Shown here piece after piece: positions 24,929 through 34,727 of a stretch of DNA of 64,000 nt. Below the pieces are notes generated by a model. That model had not been told where the DNA came from. It saw nothing but the letters and a program-made list of their open reading frames with translations, and searched no databases. The stretch is from Psilocybe azurescens (lineage: Eukaryota > Basidiomycota > Agaricomycetes > Agaricales > Agrocybaceae). A program made the translations under genes and the position numbers. The stretch is from positions 1 to 64,000 of the forward strand of contig JAJIRX010000718.1 in the NCBI GenBank assembly GCA_023853785.1, written 5' to 3'. Positions within the stretch are counted from its first letter, which is position 1. The number at the start of each line of letters is the position of its first letter.

Positions 24929-25144
24929 TATGTATTGTGACAGTCACCGGCGTGACACTTGGGAAGGCAAGGGAAGATTTTTGGGGAGTTAGGGGGATCG
25001 GATGCTCGCTAGGTCTTTATAGCTCAGAGAATTTAAGGTTCAGATCTCCCGCGCTGGGGCCATCTCATCTTTTTCGTTTCTGCCCCTTCAACTTTCTGTC
25101 CCCTGGCCCCCTCACTGGTCCCCATAGTACTACATACACGACCC

Positions 25145-27553
25145 TCACTCCTTGCCCTCCTCGCCCTGCTCTTCTGCAGCAAATACCGGCGTGGGTTGAT
25201 TCACTTTCCAGGCTGCGAGCAAACAAGGTTTCGGAATAAACCGCCACGTCAGCAAGCCAAACACAACCATACACTCAAATTTGTCCAGCACGTGCTTGTA
25301 CTGATGAATGCAATGCTCACCTTTTGTCCATTGCGGATCCTTGTCGTCTGCATATCTTAGGAGCGCTTCCCGCGGCTGGACACAGGCTAATGTTAGCCAC
25401 ACGGCAACCGTAACCACCAGTCCAGTCAACACTTACATCCACATCCCGCGTCGTGTCTCTGACCAGGTTCTGTACAACATGTTGCGTAGCGCTCGCCCCC
25501 ACCCGGCCTCCTTTCCCAGGTCCGGTCACTGGCAGTTCTGGTCGTTTGCTCTTCCGTGGATCCATCCTGTCTTTTTCCCGCTTCCGCTTTGTCCCCCGTC
25601 CTGCATCTAGGTCTCGGAACATCGGCAGCGCATGCGGCGTAAGAATGGTCGGCGCACTCAGCGCGTCAGACACATCCTCGATCGTCACCTTTCTCGGGGG
25701 CCCTTGCTCAGCAGCAGCTTCGCTCCATTTAGGGATGTGACGGGCGAGTACAGTACCACGATTTGTCCGTTCGATAGTCCTGTCACAATCTATCAATGCA
25801 TAACCGACATACACGGATGAGCGTTCATGCAAAGGGTACGAATGTAGGCATCAAACAACTAACCTGATTGATTTTGCTGTGCCAAGCTACTTTGACCGGC
25901 GTTGCATCCACGGCCAGCGACTTGACCTCTTCAAGTCCATCCTTGTTCAGAATGACCAGTCTGCCTTGCCCTCCCTTTGAAGTCGCTCCGGCCCCAGTGA
26001 TAACGTACTTGTCGTCGGGGCTAAACACAGCGTTTGTACTCGGGTATAGTGTGCTCAGTCCAGAATGCACAGCAAGGGGCTTTTTGAACGAACGGAGATC
26101 CCACACTGTATCACCAATTGTCTTCAGCAAAAACAATCATGATAAGACCATTCAAAGAAGACTTGCATTTAACCGTATCATCCCCACCGCGCGTAAGAAC
26201 CGTTTGTCTGTCCACTGAAAATACAAGAGATCCTGTCTCGGTCCCCTTTACGTGCGCATTCTCGATTGTCATGTTCGGCCTCACAAAATTCGAGTTGGTC
26301 TGCCACATGTGCAGTGCCCCATCGAGACAGGCTGTGGTGGCGAATGAAAATGAATAACATGTGAACAGAGCAGGATATTTTTGAACAATATAAGCGCACC
26401 TCCTCCGATGAGGTTGCCATCAGGCGAGTAATTGCACGCTGTGACTTTTGTTCTGGCGCCTCTCTCCTTGGACTTGACAACTATAACCGACTTCTGTTTT
26501 CGCTTATTCTCCACTTCCCAGATTCTTGATAGACCTTGAGTATGTTGCATCAAAACGGGAAATTAGTCACTTACCTGATAGTAGAATCAGCCGAACTAGT
26601 GATGAACAATTTGGGGTCTTTGGGGTGCCAGGCACAAGATGTCAGTTCGCCAACATGCCCTCTATATTTGGTAAAATGGTCAAGGGATGGTCCCATTATC
26701 TCAAAGAAAGAGAGAACTCACGAAGTATTCTTCATGTCACGAATATAGGGATCTCCCTTCACAAAAGTAGCCCTACGCAGTCAGGGATTGGCACCAATGC
26801 TCCGAGTCAGACAAAATTGTACGCACTGTTCTTCTCCATCACGGTCGAATAGTTTGGCTTGCGTAGTTCCTGATAGACACAAGAATTTCGAACCATCGTT
26901 GGAGTACTTCAGGTCGTTAACCTATAAGCCCCCTTAGTAACAGGCTATTGACGAAGAGTAAGAAAAAGGGTAACACACGTAATAGGTTCCAGCAGGCTCC
27001 CAGCTCTTGAAAGGTTTACACCGCATATCCATGCCACCGAAATCCCATAATTTGCAGTCATAGTCATAGGACCCCGATATGATTCGGGCGCCAGAAGGAT
27101 CCAGGGCAAGTGCTGAAACAACTTTAGAATGATCCTTTAGCGTAATCTCATGCGTGATGGGGAACTGAGGAAGATCCTCCTCGTCCTCTTCTCCGCCTGA
27201 GGGTTCAAATTCAGGTTCTTCTGGCTCGGTTTGTCCCCCTTGGTCTCGGATACTGGAGGGGCAGGTCCTTGTTCTTCGTTGTCATCGTCATCCCCATCGT
27301 TACTTTCACCATCCTTGGTCTGTGAAAGGGAAGAAGGTCCAGGAGCAGGGCCTACTGCCGATTTCCCGGCAGGTTGAGGTGCTTTCTGTGAACAAAGATA
27401 TGGTTAGAAGTGTCCGGTGTGAAGTGTGGACAGAAGTGAACGAACGTCACCGCGCTTATTCTTGTCAAAGCGTGAAGGGTCTAGCTCCTTCTTCTGAATC
27501 GTCTTACCAAAGCCAGCGATGCCCATGGCCGCAAACACGTCCATGTCGGCCAT
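25145..27553 (-). CDS. WDR70: WDR70-type WD40 repeat protein
   Basis: The start MADMDVFAAMGIAGFGKTI and an early acidic, Pro-rich linker lead into ITHEITLKDHSKVVSALAL, GARIISGSYDYDCKLWDFGG and KFLCLSGTTQAKLFDRDG, characteristic of WDR70/Gad-1. Later repeats include RIWEVENKRKQKSVIV, GNLIGGG and LTRGGDDTVK. The C-terminus has GPGKGGRVGASATQHVVQ, then PREALLRYADDKDPQWT and AWKVNQPTPVF. In fission yeast and human, WDR70 promotes H2B ubiquitylation near DNA breaks; that role is inferred here. About nine introns are present. The gene is divergent from the unknown gene at 27745. Confidence 0.9.
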
Positions 27554-27643
27554 ATTGAGGAACGAGGACAATAGTTGAACAACATGCGGTGGCTCCAGGT
27601 CTACACCATGCCCCCGACTTACCTAATCCTGCAATTAGGCTGT

Positions 27644-27657
27644 AAACCCTAATTAGG
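27644..27657. promoter_or_regulatory. Telobox-like AAACCCTAA overlapping palindrome CCTAATTAGG
   Basis: Lies in the 191-nt divergent promoter between WDR70 and the gene at 27745. AAACCCTAA (27644-27652) is a telomere-type motif, and CCTAATTAGG (27648-27657) is a perfect palindrome. A related motif sits upstream of frataxin. Telomere-repeat-binding factors act at such sites in fungal and plant promoters; binding here is inference. Confidence 0.4.
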
Positions 27658-27744
27658 ACCAAACCTACGCAGCTGGTTGTGAATACAGTCACAATAGCCT
27701 CTTTGCTTTCCACCCTCACCATCGCCCCTTTTTCTACGAGACCG

Positions 27745-28441
27745 ATGCTCAAACGACAGAGACCAGTATCGCCTCCGATACCTTCGTCCAGTGTGCCTTT
27801 CATCAGCGACTCTCCAGGCGACCTGATCGAGCGCCACTCGAAGCGCAGACGCACACTTCCCCCAGTGTTGGATGGCACCTCTCGGGGTTGGGCCATGACA
27901 CCGCAACTGAATGCAGACGATGAGGAGGACTATTACTCAGATGAGGATGGACAGGAAAACGTCGCGTCGGATTTTCAGCATAGTCAACAACAATTGCAAT
28001 CGGAATACAAATCCACGAACACCATGCTTCGCGAACTGCATACCCTACACCAACACAGACTTTTATTTTCACCTCACTTTCCGCAGGATGCTAGAGCTTC
28101 GCCCACGTCAATAAACATGTTCTTAAATCCTAAGTCATACCCACAACAGCAGACCCCAAACAAGAGCCTCATGCCACAGCATTTTGAGAGATTACAAACA
28201 CCGCAGCATCTCACAACCCCCTCGGATCGAAAAGAAATCCTCACATTTAGACCCACTCTCAGAAGAGGTCACCCGTGTAACAGAACGATACGAAAGTACT
28301 AACAGGTATGCCACCCTAATTTTTAGCTTAGTCCTTGTGATCACCAACCTGAGCTCCATCGCTCCCAGGCTATTAGGCTCCTGGTTTTTATCACGGAGAC
28401 GTGCACTTGACTCGTCGGATGAGGTGTCCGGTAATGCTTGA
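27745..28441 (+). CDS. Unknown basic/acidic protein, probably nuclear
   Basis: The ATG at 27745 begins MLKRQRPVSPPIPSSS, with a basic patch (RHSKRRRTLPP) that could be a nuclear localisation signal. An acidic DDEEDYYSDEDGQ stretch and a Gln-rich segment follow. EYKSTNTMLRELHTLHQHR looks helical. The end (EEVTRVTERYESTNRLLGS, then WFLSRRRAL) is spliced across a GT-AG intron starting at 28306 and ends at 28441. A one-base shift around 28222-28230 (A-run in GATCGAAAAGAAAT) is needed to reach the conserved-looking helical end. I do not recognise the family. Confidence 0.6.
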
Positions 28442-28891
28442 TCGTGGTACGTTTTGTTCTGATCCATTTTATTTCCGTATGCTCACACGTTACTCGTACT
28501 ATGTCCAGAAAGTGTCTGCCCGTCCCATCATTTCCATTCCTTGAACCTTCCATTTTTCAGATCTCTATAGACGACTGTTTGCAGTTTTCTTTCTTGCATT
28601 GCACGCATCACTTGTAACACTAGGCAATCCATTCCATCTCTGAAGTTTCTCTGTCCTCATTTCTCGCCTCCACACAACTCTCCGGCTTCAGCCTGGATGT
28701 TCTTTAGGTTGATTATTCATTATTTTTAAAAATAGCAGTTATAAATACACGTATATGCGGGTTATGCCACAGAGAAAAGACGTCAAAAACCCAGCAATAG
28801 CAACTTTCTGACGGAATGCCAATTCCGAAGATTTGGAAAGAGTCCACTGCCCACGATTATTATTGTTGGCAATGACTTTTGGATTGCAACG
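28442..28891. other. Convergent 3' intergenic region
   Basis: Between the stops of the unknown plus-strand gene and frataxin. AT-rich with no supported coding sequence. Confidence 0.45.
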
Positions 28892-29625
28892 TCAATCTAG
28901 GGTGAAAGATATCGGCTCCGAGAATATATCGGTCAGCTCTTCTGAAAGAAGGCCATCGAGAGTGCTGCCATCCCTGGTGTAGACCCACGATTGTGTATCT
29001 TCGTGATAGTCATACCGCTTAGGACCGCTGTATATCCATAGCTACAATCAAATTAAGTCTTTTAGCAAAAATCAAACGCGACGGACCTCCGTGGAGAAGA
29101 CAGCCATATCTGCTTGTTGGGAGGCTGTTTATTGATGACATATGTGCCGTATCGGCCTAGGTTTAGAGTAAGTACCCCACTCTGCATGAGAATCAAGTAT
29201 GGCGTCAGTCGTTGCGGACGACTGATGAGGAGTAAGAGTATGATTCACGTACATGGTAATCCACTTCCTGGTCTGCATCTCCGCACGTCTCGACCAATTC
29301 CTCCGAGGGATTCCAGCAGCCGGTCCATAACTTTATCAGCTAAGGCATGGTATTCTTCCACGGATATATGACTACTGAATGCACGAAAAGTATCAAAGCC
29401 GCCACTCAATACCTTACGTGCAACGCCTTGGCAAGATAACCCAACACACGCACCTCTCATTGACCTGCGGAGGGGTGTGCTTAACAGCCGACATCGGATC
29501 AGAGCGTTGTTCGAGACAGATGCACTGAAAGGGTACGCTCTGCGCGTAGCAAATCTCTGGACAGGCAGACGGCGGAGGGACGTTGCTGAAGAGCGGGATA
29601 GAGAGCGCAGGGTTTGCGAAAGCAT
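28892..29625 (-). CDS. YFH1: Frataxin, mitochondrial iron-sulfur assembly factor
   Basis: The ATG at 29625 starts an Arg/Ser-rich presequence ([19 protein letters not shown]). The mature domain begins [20 protein letters not shown], continues with the acidic helix and [19 protein letters not shown], then [18 protein letters not shown], and ends SEPISFTLD. Frataxin supplies or regulates iron and sulfur transfer on the Isu scaffold. The third splice (AG|GTCCGT to TACAG|CGGTCC) restores SPRSGPK exactly. One extra G near 29310 (CTCGGAGGAA on the coding strand) shifts the frame within LESLEELVE. The first intron's phase is unclear. The rhodanese gene lies just upstream in the same direction. Confidence 0.92.
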
Positions 29626-29682
29626 CTATACAAGGTCAAGAATTTGTATTCCGATGCGATTTCGCTTGCTTCACCAGTGTAA

Positions 29683-29697
29683 TTAGGGTTAGGGTTT
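29683..29697. promoter_or_regulatory. Tandem telomere-type repeat upstream of frataxin
   Basis: TTAGGGTTAGGGTTT lies 58 nt upstream of the frataxin start codon. This is two and a half copies of the canonical TTAGGG unit. At this position it looks like a promoter telobox rather than a telomere remnant; no longer array surrounds it. Confidence 0.5.
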
Positions 29698-29972
29698 CAG
29701 TCGCGTGCGCTCAGTAAATTACGACGCGATTCTGATGGTGGACACGCAATTCTTAAGGAGGGCGGGGATACACGGTGCTCAGGTTCTCAAATCCTTTGTT
29801 AGCATGACTGCCCGGCCTTTGAGAACAATGGTATAATAAAATGACAGGGTCGTATGGCAGTATGACGTGAGGAGTCACTGGAGATCAATAGGCTATTACT
29901 AGCCATGGCTCAATCGAACAGCATTTTGGAATGGCAGGAAACGATCAACATGATATATGGTATCGCAGTGGT

Positions 29973-30667
29973 CTACGACGATGGCTTGGGATTTTGCTTA
30001 TCAACCCATTCCAGCCATGATCCCTTGTAGTTCAGAATACTACATAGCGAAAGTCAATACCAACATCATTTTAAAAACAAGACAGATGAACAGACTTTGT
30101 GAAACCGTTCCGTTTAGCGACATCAGACGCAGTAGAGCTTCTCTTTCCACTTCGGCAGTAGAATATCACTTCCTGTGAGGGTTGAGGTTTTTCGTAGCTG
30201 AACTTGGCAAAGAACTCTTCCCTTGGTAGGTGAAGCGCATCGCCTAAGGACAGAGAGAGGCAGGTTGACTGCAGATGGGATCATTCCCTGGACAACCTCG
30301 TCCGGTTCTCGAACATCAATGATGTATGCGTCCTATTAGTTGTTCTGTCTGCTCAGTAGGGTATAAAACCAAAGTCGAGATATATTCGACGCACAGGTGA
30401 AGGGTTTCGCGTTTTGGGAAGGAAGTCTTCGTAGGTTATGACTTTTGCATCCCAGTCCCTTTGCATGTCGTCTTCTTTTTCGAGAGTTAGTTTCTTCTCT
30501 TCTTCCTCAGGAGTTTTGGGAGCTTTGGCAGTTGGTGAAGGGGTATTGAGAGGTTGAGTCGAGTTAAACCGAACGGTACGTAACACTGCGGGTCGAGCAG
30601 TAGTTACGGACGCGAGGTTATACCTCGACGCAGTCCTGAGCGTTCGTATAACGGATCTCTGTAGCAT
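29973..30667 (-). CDS. Mitochondrial single-domain rhodanese
   Basis: The ATG at 30667 starts an Arg-rich presequence (LQRSVIRTLRTASRYNLAS, then RFNSTQ). The rhodanese domain has VITYEDFLPKTRNPSP, AYIIDVREPDEVVQGMIPSA, the active-site loop VIFYCRSGKRS with catalytic Cys, and NYKGSWLEW near the end. The product resembles fungal RDL/TSTD1-type sulfur carriers. Splices at about 30356-30415 and at ACAA|GTCTGT were read to give NILNYKGSW. A one-base shift near 30240-30244 restores GDALHLPREEFFAKFSYE. Its neighbour frataxin also serves mitochondrial sulfur and iron chemistry. Confidence 0.85.
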
Positions 30668-31424
30668 TATGGGTATTAGAATTGACAGAGGGCGCTCAGG
30701 CGAATGGAGGCTTTAAGCAGAACTGAAATCAGGTACTCTCACAATCACAACTGGACTTTGTCAGGACTGTCGTGATAATGACGATGTGGTCACGGGATGC
30801 GGCATTATTGATTTATTTGATAAACAAAGAAGAGTGTCAAGGGGTCCTGTTCAATGGCCCCGCGAAATTGCCGCAACAATTTGAACTCCATGTGCCTCCA
30901 TCTTTCCTACCACGACCATCGTCAATAGCCACTTGCTTCCCAAATCCCCAAGGCCGCTGTGGAATACTTTTCCTTCCAGAGACTCCTGCGCATTCTTGGA
31001 CTGGATTGGGCTAAGCTTCTCCTCGACTGTCGTCCAATTCGCTTCTTGTTTAGCTCTATTCGCCAGGTTGACCCTGATGCCGTTTCTATTTGCCTTCAGT
31101 GTTTTGAATGCTAGAAGGGTCGCATCCTTCGAGGCTTGTCTGATTATATATGATAAGATGATGGATCTATCCAGGATAATGCTTGGGAGAGGCTAGAGGA
31201 TGCACTAGTGGTCTCGCCAGCTAGCCACCGCATTGCGCATGTCGGCAATGGGCGATTATTCAAACTCTGCTTAAATGTCCGATTCTCACCCTGGTTCCTC
31301 TGCCAAATTGATACAAACACTCAGCCATCTATCACTGGGCTAAACTCTGGAAACTCTTCGAACAGAACTCGACTTGCAGCACTGATATCGATATATTCCA
31401 TTCGACCTAACTGCTGGACGAGAC
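30668..31424. other. Intergenic, promoter side of the copper transporter
   Basis: About 750 nt between the starts of the rhodanese gene (minus strand) and CTR (plus strand). Short open frames exist at 30772-31014 and 30933-31196 but show no recognisable motif, splice structure or codon pattern, and they overlap each other. Probably regulatory. No TTTGCTC-type copper response element was found here. Confidence 0.4.
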
Positions 31425-32115
31425 ATGGCTCACAACCATGGAACCACAACTTCAACTTCAGGAGCTTCGTCATCGATTCATGACATGATGATTCCTTATC
31501 TTCACTTCACCGGCGGGGACTTCTTGTTCTTCGAGGCATGGCAACCTACTTCCGCTGGCGCCATTGCAGGAGCCTGTATTGGCCTTGCAATGCTTGCCAT
31601 TATAGAAAGGTGGCTTTCTGCCACAAGAAACGTCTTTAACGCTCACTGGCGCCGAAGGTATTTACACTTCGTAACTCCTTTGCTCGTGTTAAGCAACCAA
31701 TTCCTATCAGAGCTTTCGATCAAACGGCTGCTCGCGATCGGGTCGTGACAGGTCGCACAGTTTCCTCTGAAAGAGGGCATGATTCCATCGAAAATCTTGA
31801 TACTCATGAGAAAGAGGTATCTGAAGCAGGAGCGCAACCTCTCGCTAAATCGAAAGTTAAACCTCGCCTTCGCACTATCACCCCCTTTATCGCTGCCTAC
31901 GATATACCCCGTGGTCTTTTGTATGGACTGGAAATGCTCCTCATGTATTTGTTGATGTTGGCGGTGATGTATGACCTTTCACATCCTGTCTGTCTGCATT
32001 TCTCTGAATTCTTTCTAGGACCTTTCAAGCTGCCTATATGATTTCTATTGTGCTCGGCTTAGGCATAGGAGAGATACTTTTCGGGCGCGCTGTGGTCGTT
32101 GGAGGGGGTCATTGA
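31425..32115 (+). CDS. CTR1: Ctr-family high-affinity copper transporter
   Basis: Exons 31425-31657, 31711-31968 and 32019-32115 join cleanly. The N-terminus MAHNHGTTTSTSG is His/Ser/Thr-rich. Helix 1 is SAGAIAGACIGLAMLAIIER. A cytosolic loop follows. Helix 2 carries the MxxxM copper gate (LEMLLMYLLMLAVM), and helix 3 has the GxxxG packing motif GLGIGEILFGR. Ctr proteins form plasma-membrane trimers that import Cu(I). Two copper-binding BIM1-like genes follow in the same orientation, which supports a role in copper uptake. No frameshift is seen. Confidence 0.92.
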
Positions 32116-32650
32116 CACCACTGTGTCGGGAATTATTTGTTATTGTGTTACAGTTGCATATCTTGTAAAACCAGAGTTCTTATTTTACCCTTCGGTGTGC
32201 AGTACCTTGAGGCGACTATCGCGTATGGTTACCATGTCCAGCATTGTCCATCGTTGGACCCTCCCTTGGCTCATTTGCAAGGAGGATCGGTTAATATATC
32301 GAAATTTCTTTGCTTCTGCAATATTTCCAAAGACGCGATGGTCCTCAAGGAACAGTCAAGCTCCTTAGATTGTAAGGAGACTGGTCTGACTTCTCTGATA
32401 ATCGGATAGTGGCCAGTGGCGAACCGAAGACCAATTATTTCAGCGAATTCCTTGGCATTTTCGATCTATATTTCCTGGCCAAGCAATTCAGTGAGGACGC
32501 AAAAAGTTTTTCACCAAAGCACCGTAGAGGTCCCCTTTCCCTTGTTAACAGCGGTATACTATATAACCTGGCTTAACGAAATGGATAACTTCAGAGAATT
32601 CCACCACTTCTCCCTCACGACCTCTCTTATCCGTACAACTTGCACTCATC
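32116..32650. other. Intergenic between CTR and the first BIM1-like gene
   Basis: No supported coding sequence. A TATA-like element (TATACTATATAAC) near 32555-32567 lies about 85 nt before the next start codon. The rest is unremarkable. Confidence 0.45.
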
Positions 32651-33446
32651 ATGAACTTCTCTACTCTTACTTTCCTTCTGTGTATGTTTGGCGCTGCTAA
32701 TGCCCACTTCCGCCTGAACTACCCTGGCCCTCGAGGTGCTTTTGTCGCCGATAGAGAACCCCTTACTGTGGTCAGTGTCTTCCAGTGCTTCGCGGGTTTA
32801 TCGTGCCCTAAAAGTACATTGTTTTTCAGGCGGATACACTGATGTCACTACGAACCGTACGACCTTTCCACTTTCTGGTGGATTCTTCAAGATTGAAACG
32901 GGCCATCCCGACTGGAGTGGTTTGTAACCCATCTCATATAAAATGCATCGTAGAATTCGTGTGTTAAAAGATACTTTCTATCAGCTAGCGTCATCCTCTC
33001 TACGGCTGAAAACCCCAACTCGTTCGACCTCTTTTCCGTAGATGGACAAGAGCAGATCGTTTCTCCATGGGGCAACGAACATGATGCTGGATCTTTCTGT
33101 ATCCCTCTTAACATAAGCGCTGCCAACATCGAGGGTGTCAGGGATGGGTCGAACGTTACTATTCAAGTCGTCTTCAATGGTGGAGATGGGGCTCTGTATC
33201 AGGTACTTTTCATTTTGGTGTCCTATTCTTTTCACAGTGGATCTAATTCAACATTTCCAGTGTGCTGACCTTACGCTCTCTGCTGAACTAACACAACCTT
33301 CCGATGTTACATGCACTAACGCAACAACTCCGCACAACCACGGCTCTGACGACGCGCAATCTGGAGCCATGACTATCCATCATGGACTCGCGGCTTACAC
33401 AGCGGTTGGATGTGGTATCATGGGGCTCCTTGCTGCTCTCTTGTAA
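32651..33446 (+). CDS. BIM1/X325-like secreted copper-binding protein, copy 1
   Basis: Exons 32651-32770, 32830-32919, 32985-33202 and 33261-33446. A signal peptide (FSTLTFLLCMFGAANA) would be cut to leave an N-terminal His (HFRLNYPGPRG), the copper-binding His brace of X325 proteins. Further landmarks: [51 protein letters not shown], a Thr/His linker and a hydrophobic GPI-type tail. LPMO-like in fold, X325 proteins lack oxidase activity; Cryptococcus Bim1 delivers copper for Ctr1 import. A missing T at 32763-32764 hides the Cys before the first intron. The His of GHPDW and the Asp of QCAD are candidate extra copper ligands. Confidence 0.88.
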
Positions 33447-33861
33447 AATAGTACATGCTTACATTGTAAGCTACCTTTCTTCTTGCACGCCATGTGTATT
33501 GGAGGCGTTGCAGGATTGACAATATTATACCACTCTGAATTTCATTTGCCTTAGTCGTGCACATTCCCGCAAACCTGGGACCGGGTTGGCTGTTTCCTCT
33601 CTTGTTTCTAGGCCCCAAATAGAACCACTGCCTCTTCTCCCTTGGAATTCTGGATACTTCCTGTCAATGATATGAGGTATCGTTTTTGAACAATCGTGAG
33701 CATCACGTCGTATGGCATGAGGTTCTTAAAGTTCGGGCCGTTAACACTATGATAAAAATAGAATGTAAAAACTTTTTCACCTTTTAGCTTAGTGTATTTA
33801 AGGCTGGAGAAGCCTTCGACAACATTCAGCTCAGCTGCCAGCAACTATCAGTAACACATTC
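33447..33861. other. Intergenic between tandem BIM1-like genes
   Basis: Holds the 3' end of copy 1 and the promoter of copy 2. A TATTTAAGG element near 33795 lies about 65 nt upstream of the start codon. No coding support. Confidence 0.45.
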
Positions 33862-34727
33862 ATGCGTTTATCAGTAGCTGTCCTTCTTCCTTGTTTGGCC
33901 ACTGTCGTGACTGCCCACTTCCAGCTTCAGTTTCCACCACCGAGAGGCCCCTTCGTGGAAGACAACGAGAAGAACTTCTGTGGTTGGTTGCACCTTCCGA
34001 TAGAGACTTAAGATGGTTCGAATACTGAGAATACCCCTTTACAGATGACTATACTGAGGTCACGACCAACCGAACGGTATTCCCTCTGAGCGGTGGATTC
34101 TTCACGTTGAATTCGGAGCATCCCCAGTGGACGGGTGAGAGCACATATGCATTTGAACTACTGCCAAAAGTCTCATTGCTCTATTTTCCGAAATAGCTGC
34201 CGTCCAAATTGCCACTACTCCGGATCCTAACACTTTCGATGATTTCAAAGTCGTCAACAACTTCTTCCAGGTCAATGGTGAAGGCGTTTTCTGTATTCCC
34301 TTGGATTTCAAGTCTTCCAATGCTACAGGATTGACGAATAACCAAAACGTCACCATTCAAGTATGAAACCGACTCTTTGACTTCCACGATATATTTTGAT
34401 TCAGAATATTCTGTATAGATTGTGTACGCTGGTGGAGATGGGAATCTTTATCAAGTAAGTCTTCATCGAGATGTTCAGAATGGGACCGCCACTTACATGA
34501 AACCTTACCAGTGTGCCGACTTAACGTTGAGCGATAGTGCTAAAATATCATCTGATATTGCTTGCACCAATGGGACATCCTCGTCCTCAAGCTCAAACAC
34601 TGGCACTAGCGCCACCACTTCCGGTAACACGTCCCCTTCTCAACCCTCCTCTGCGCTCCCTGTTATCTCTTCGCCAATCTTTGGCGTCTTGTGCGCTCTT
34701 TCTGCTATTGCTTTAGTCGTTATATGA
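33862..34727 (+). CDS. BIM1/X325-like secreted copper-binding protein, copy 2
   Basis: The signal peptide [16 protein letters not shown] is followed by mature [20 protein letters not shown]. The family motifs recur: [64 protein letters not shown] Ser/Thr/Pro-rich stalk and a hydrophobic GPI-type tail ([15 protein letters not shown]) close the protein. Five exons with GT-AG introns fit without a frameshift, and intron positions match copy 1 after FC, after W(S/T) and at YQ|CAD, so the pair arose by duplication. An extra intron divides VTIQ from IVYAGG. The sequences have diverged strongly, so the duplication is not recent. Confidence 0.88.

Noticed and set aside
29683..29697. Telomere remnant from a chromosome fusion
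   Set aside because: Only two and a half TTAGGG units, placed just upstream of a start codon and without subtelomeric sequence; a promoter motif is the simpler reading.
30772..31196. Plus-strand open frames upstream of CTR
   Set aside because: They overlap in different frames, have no known motif and show no codon or splice evidence; most likely promoter sequence.
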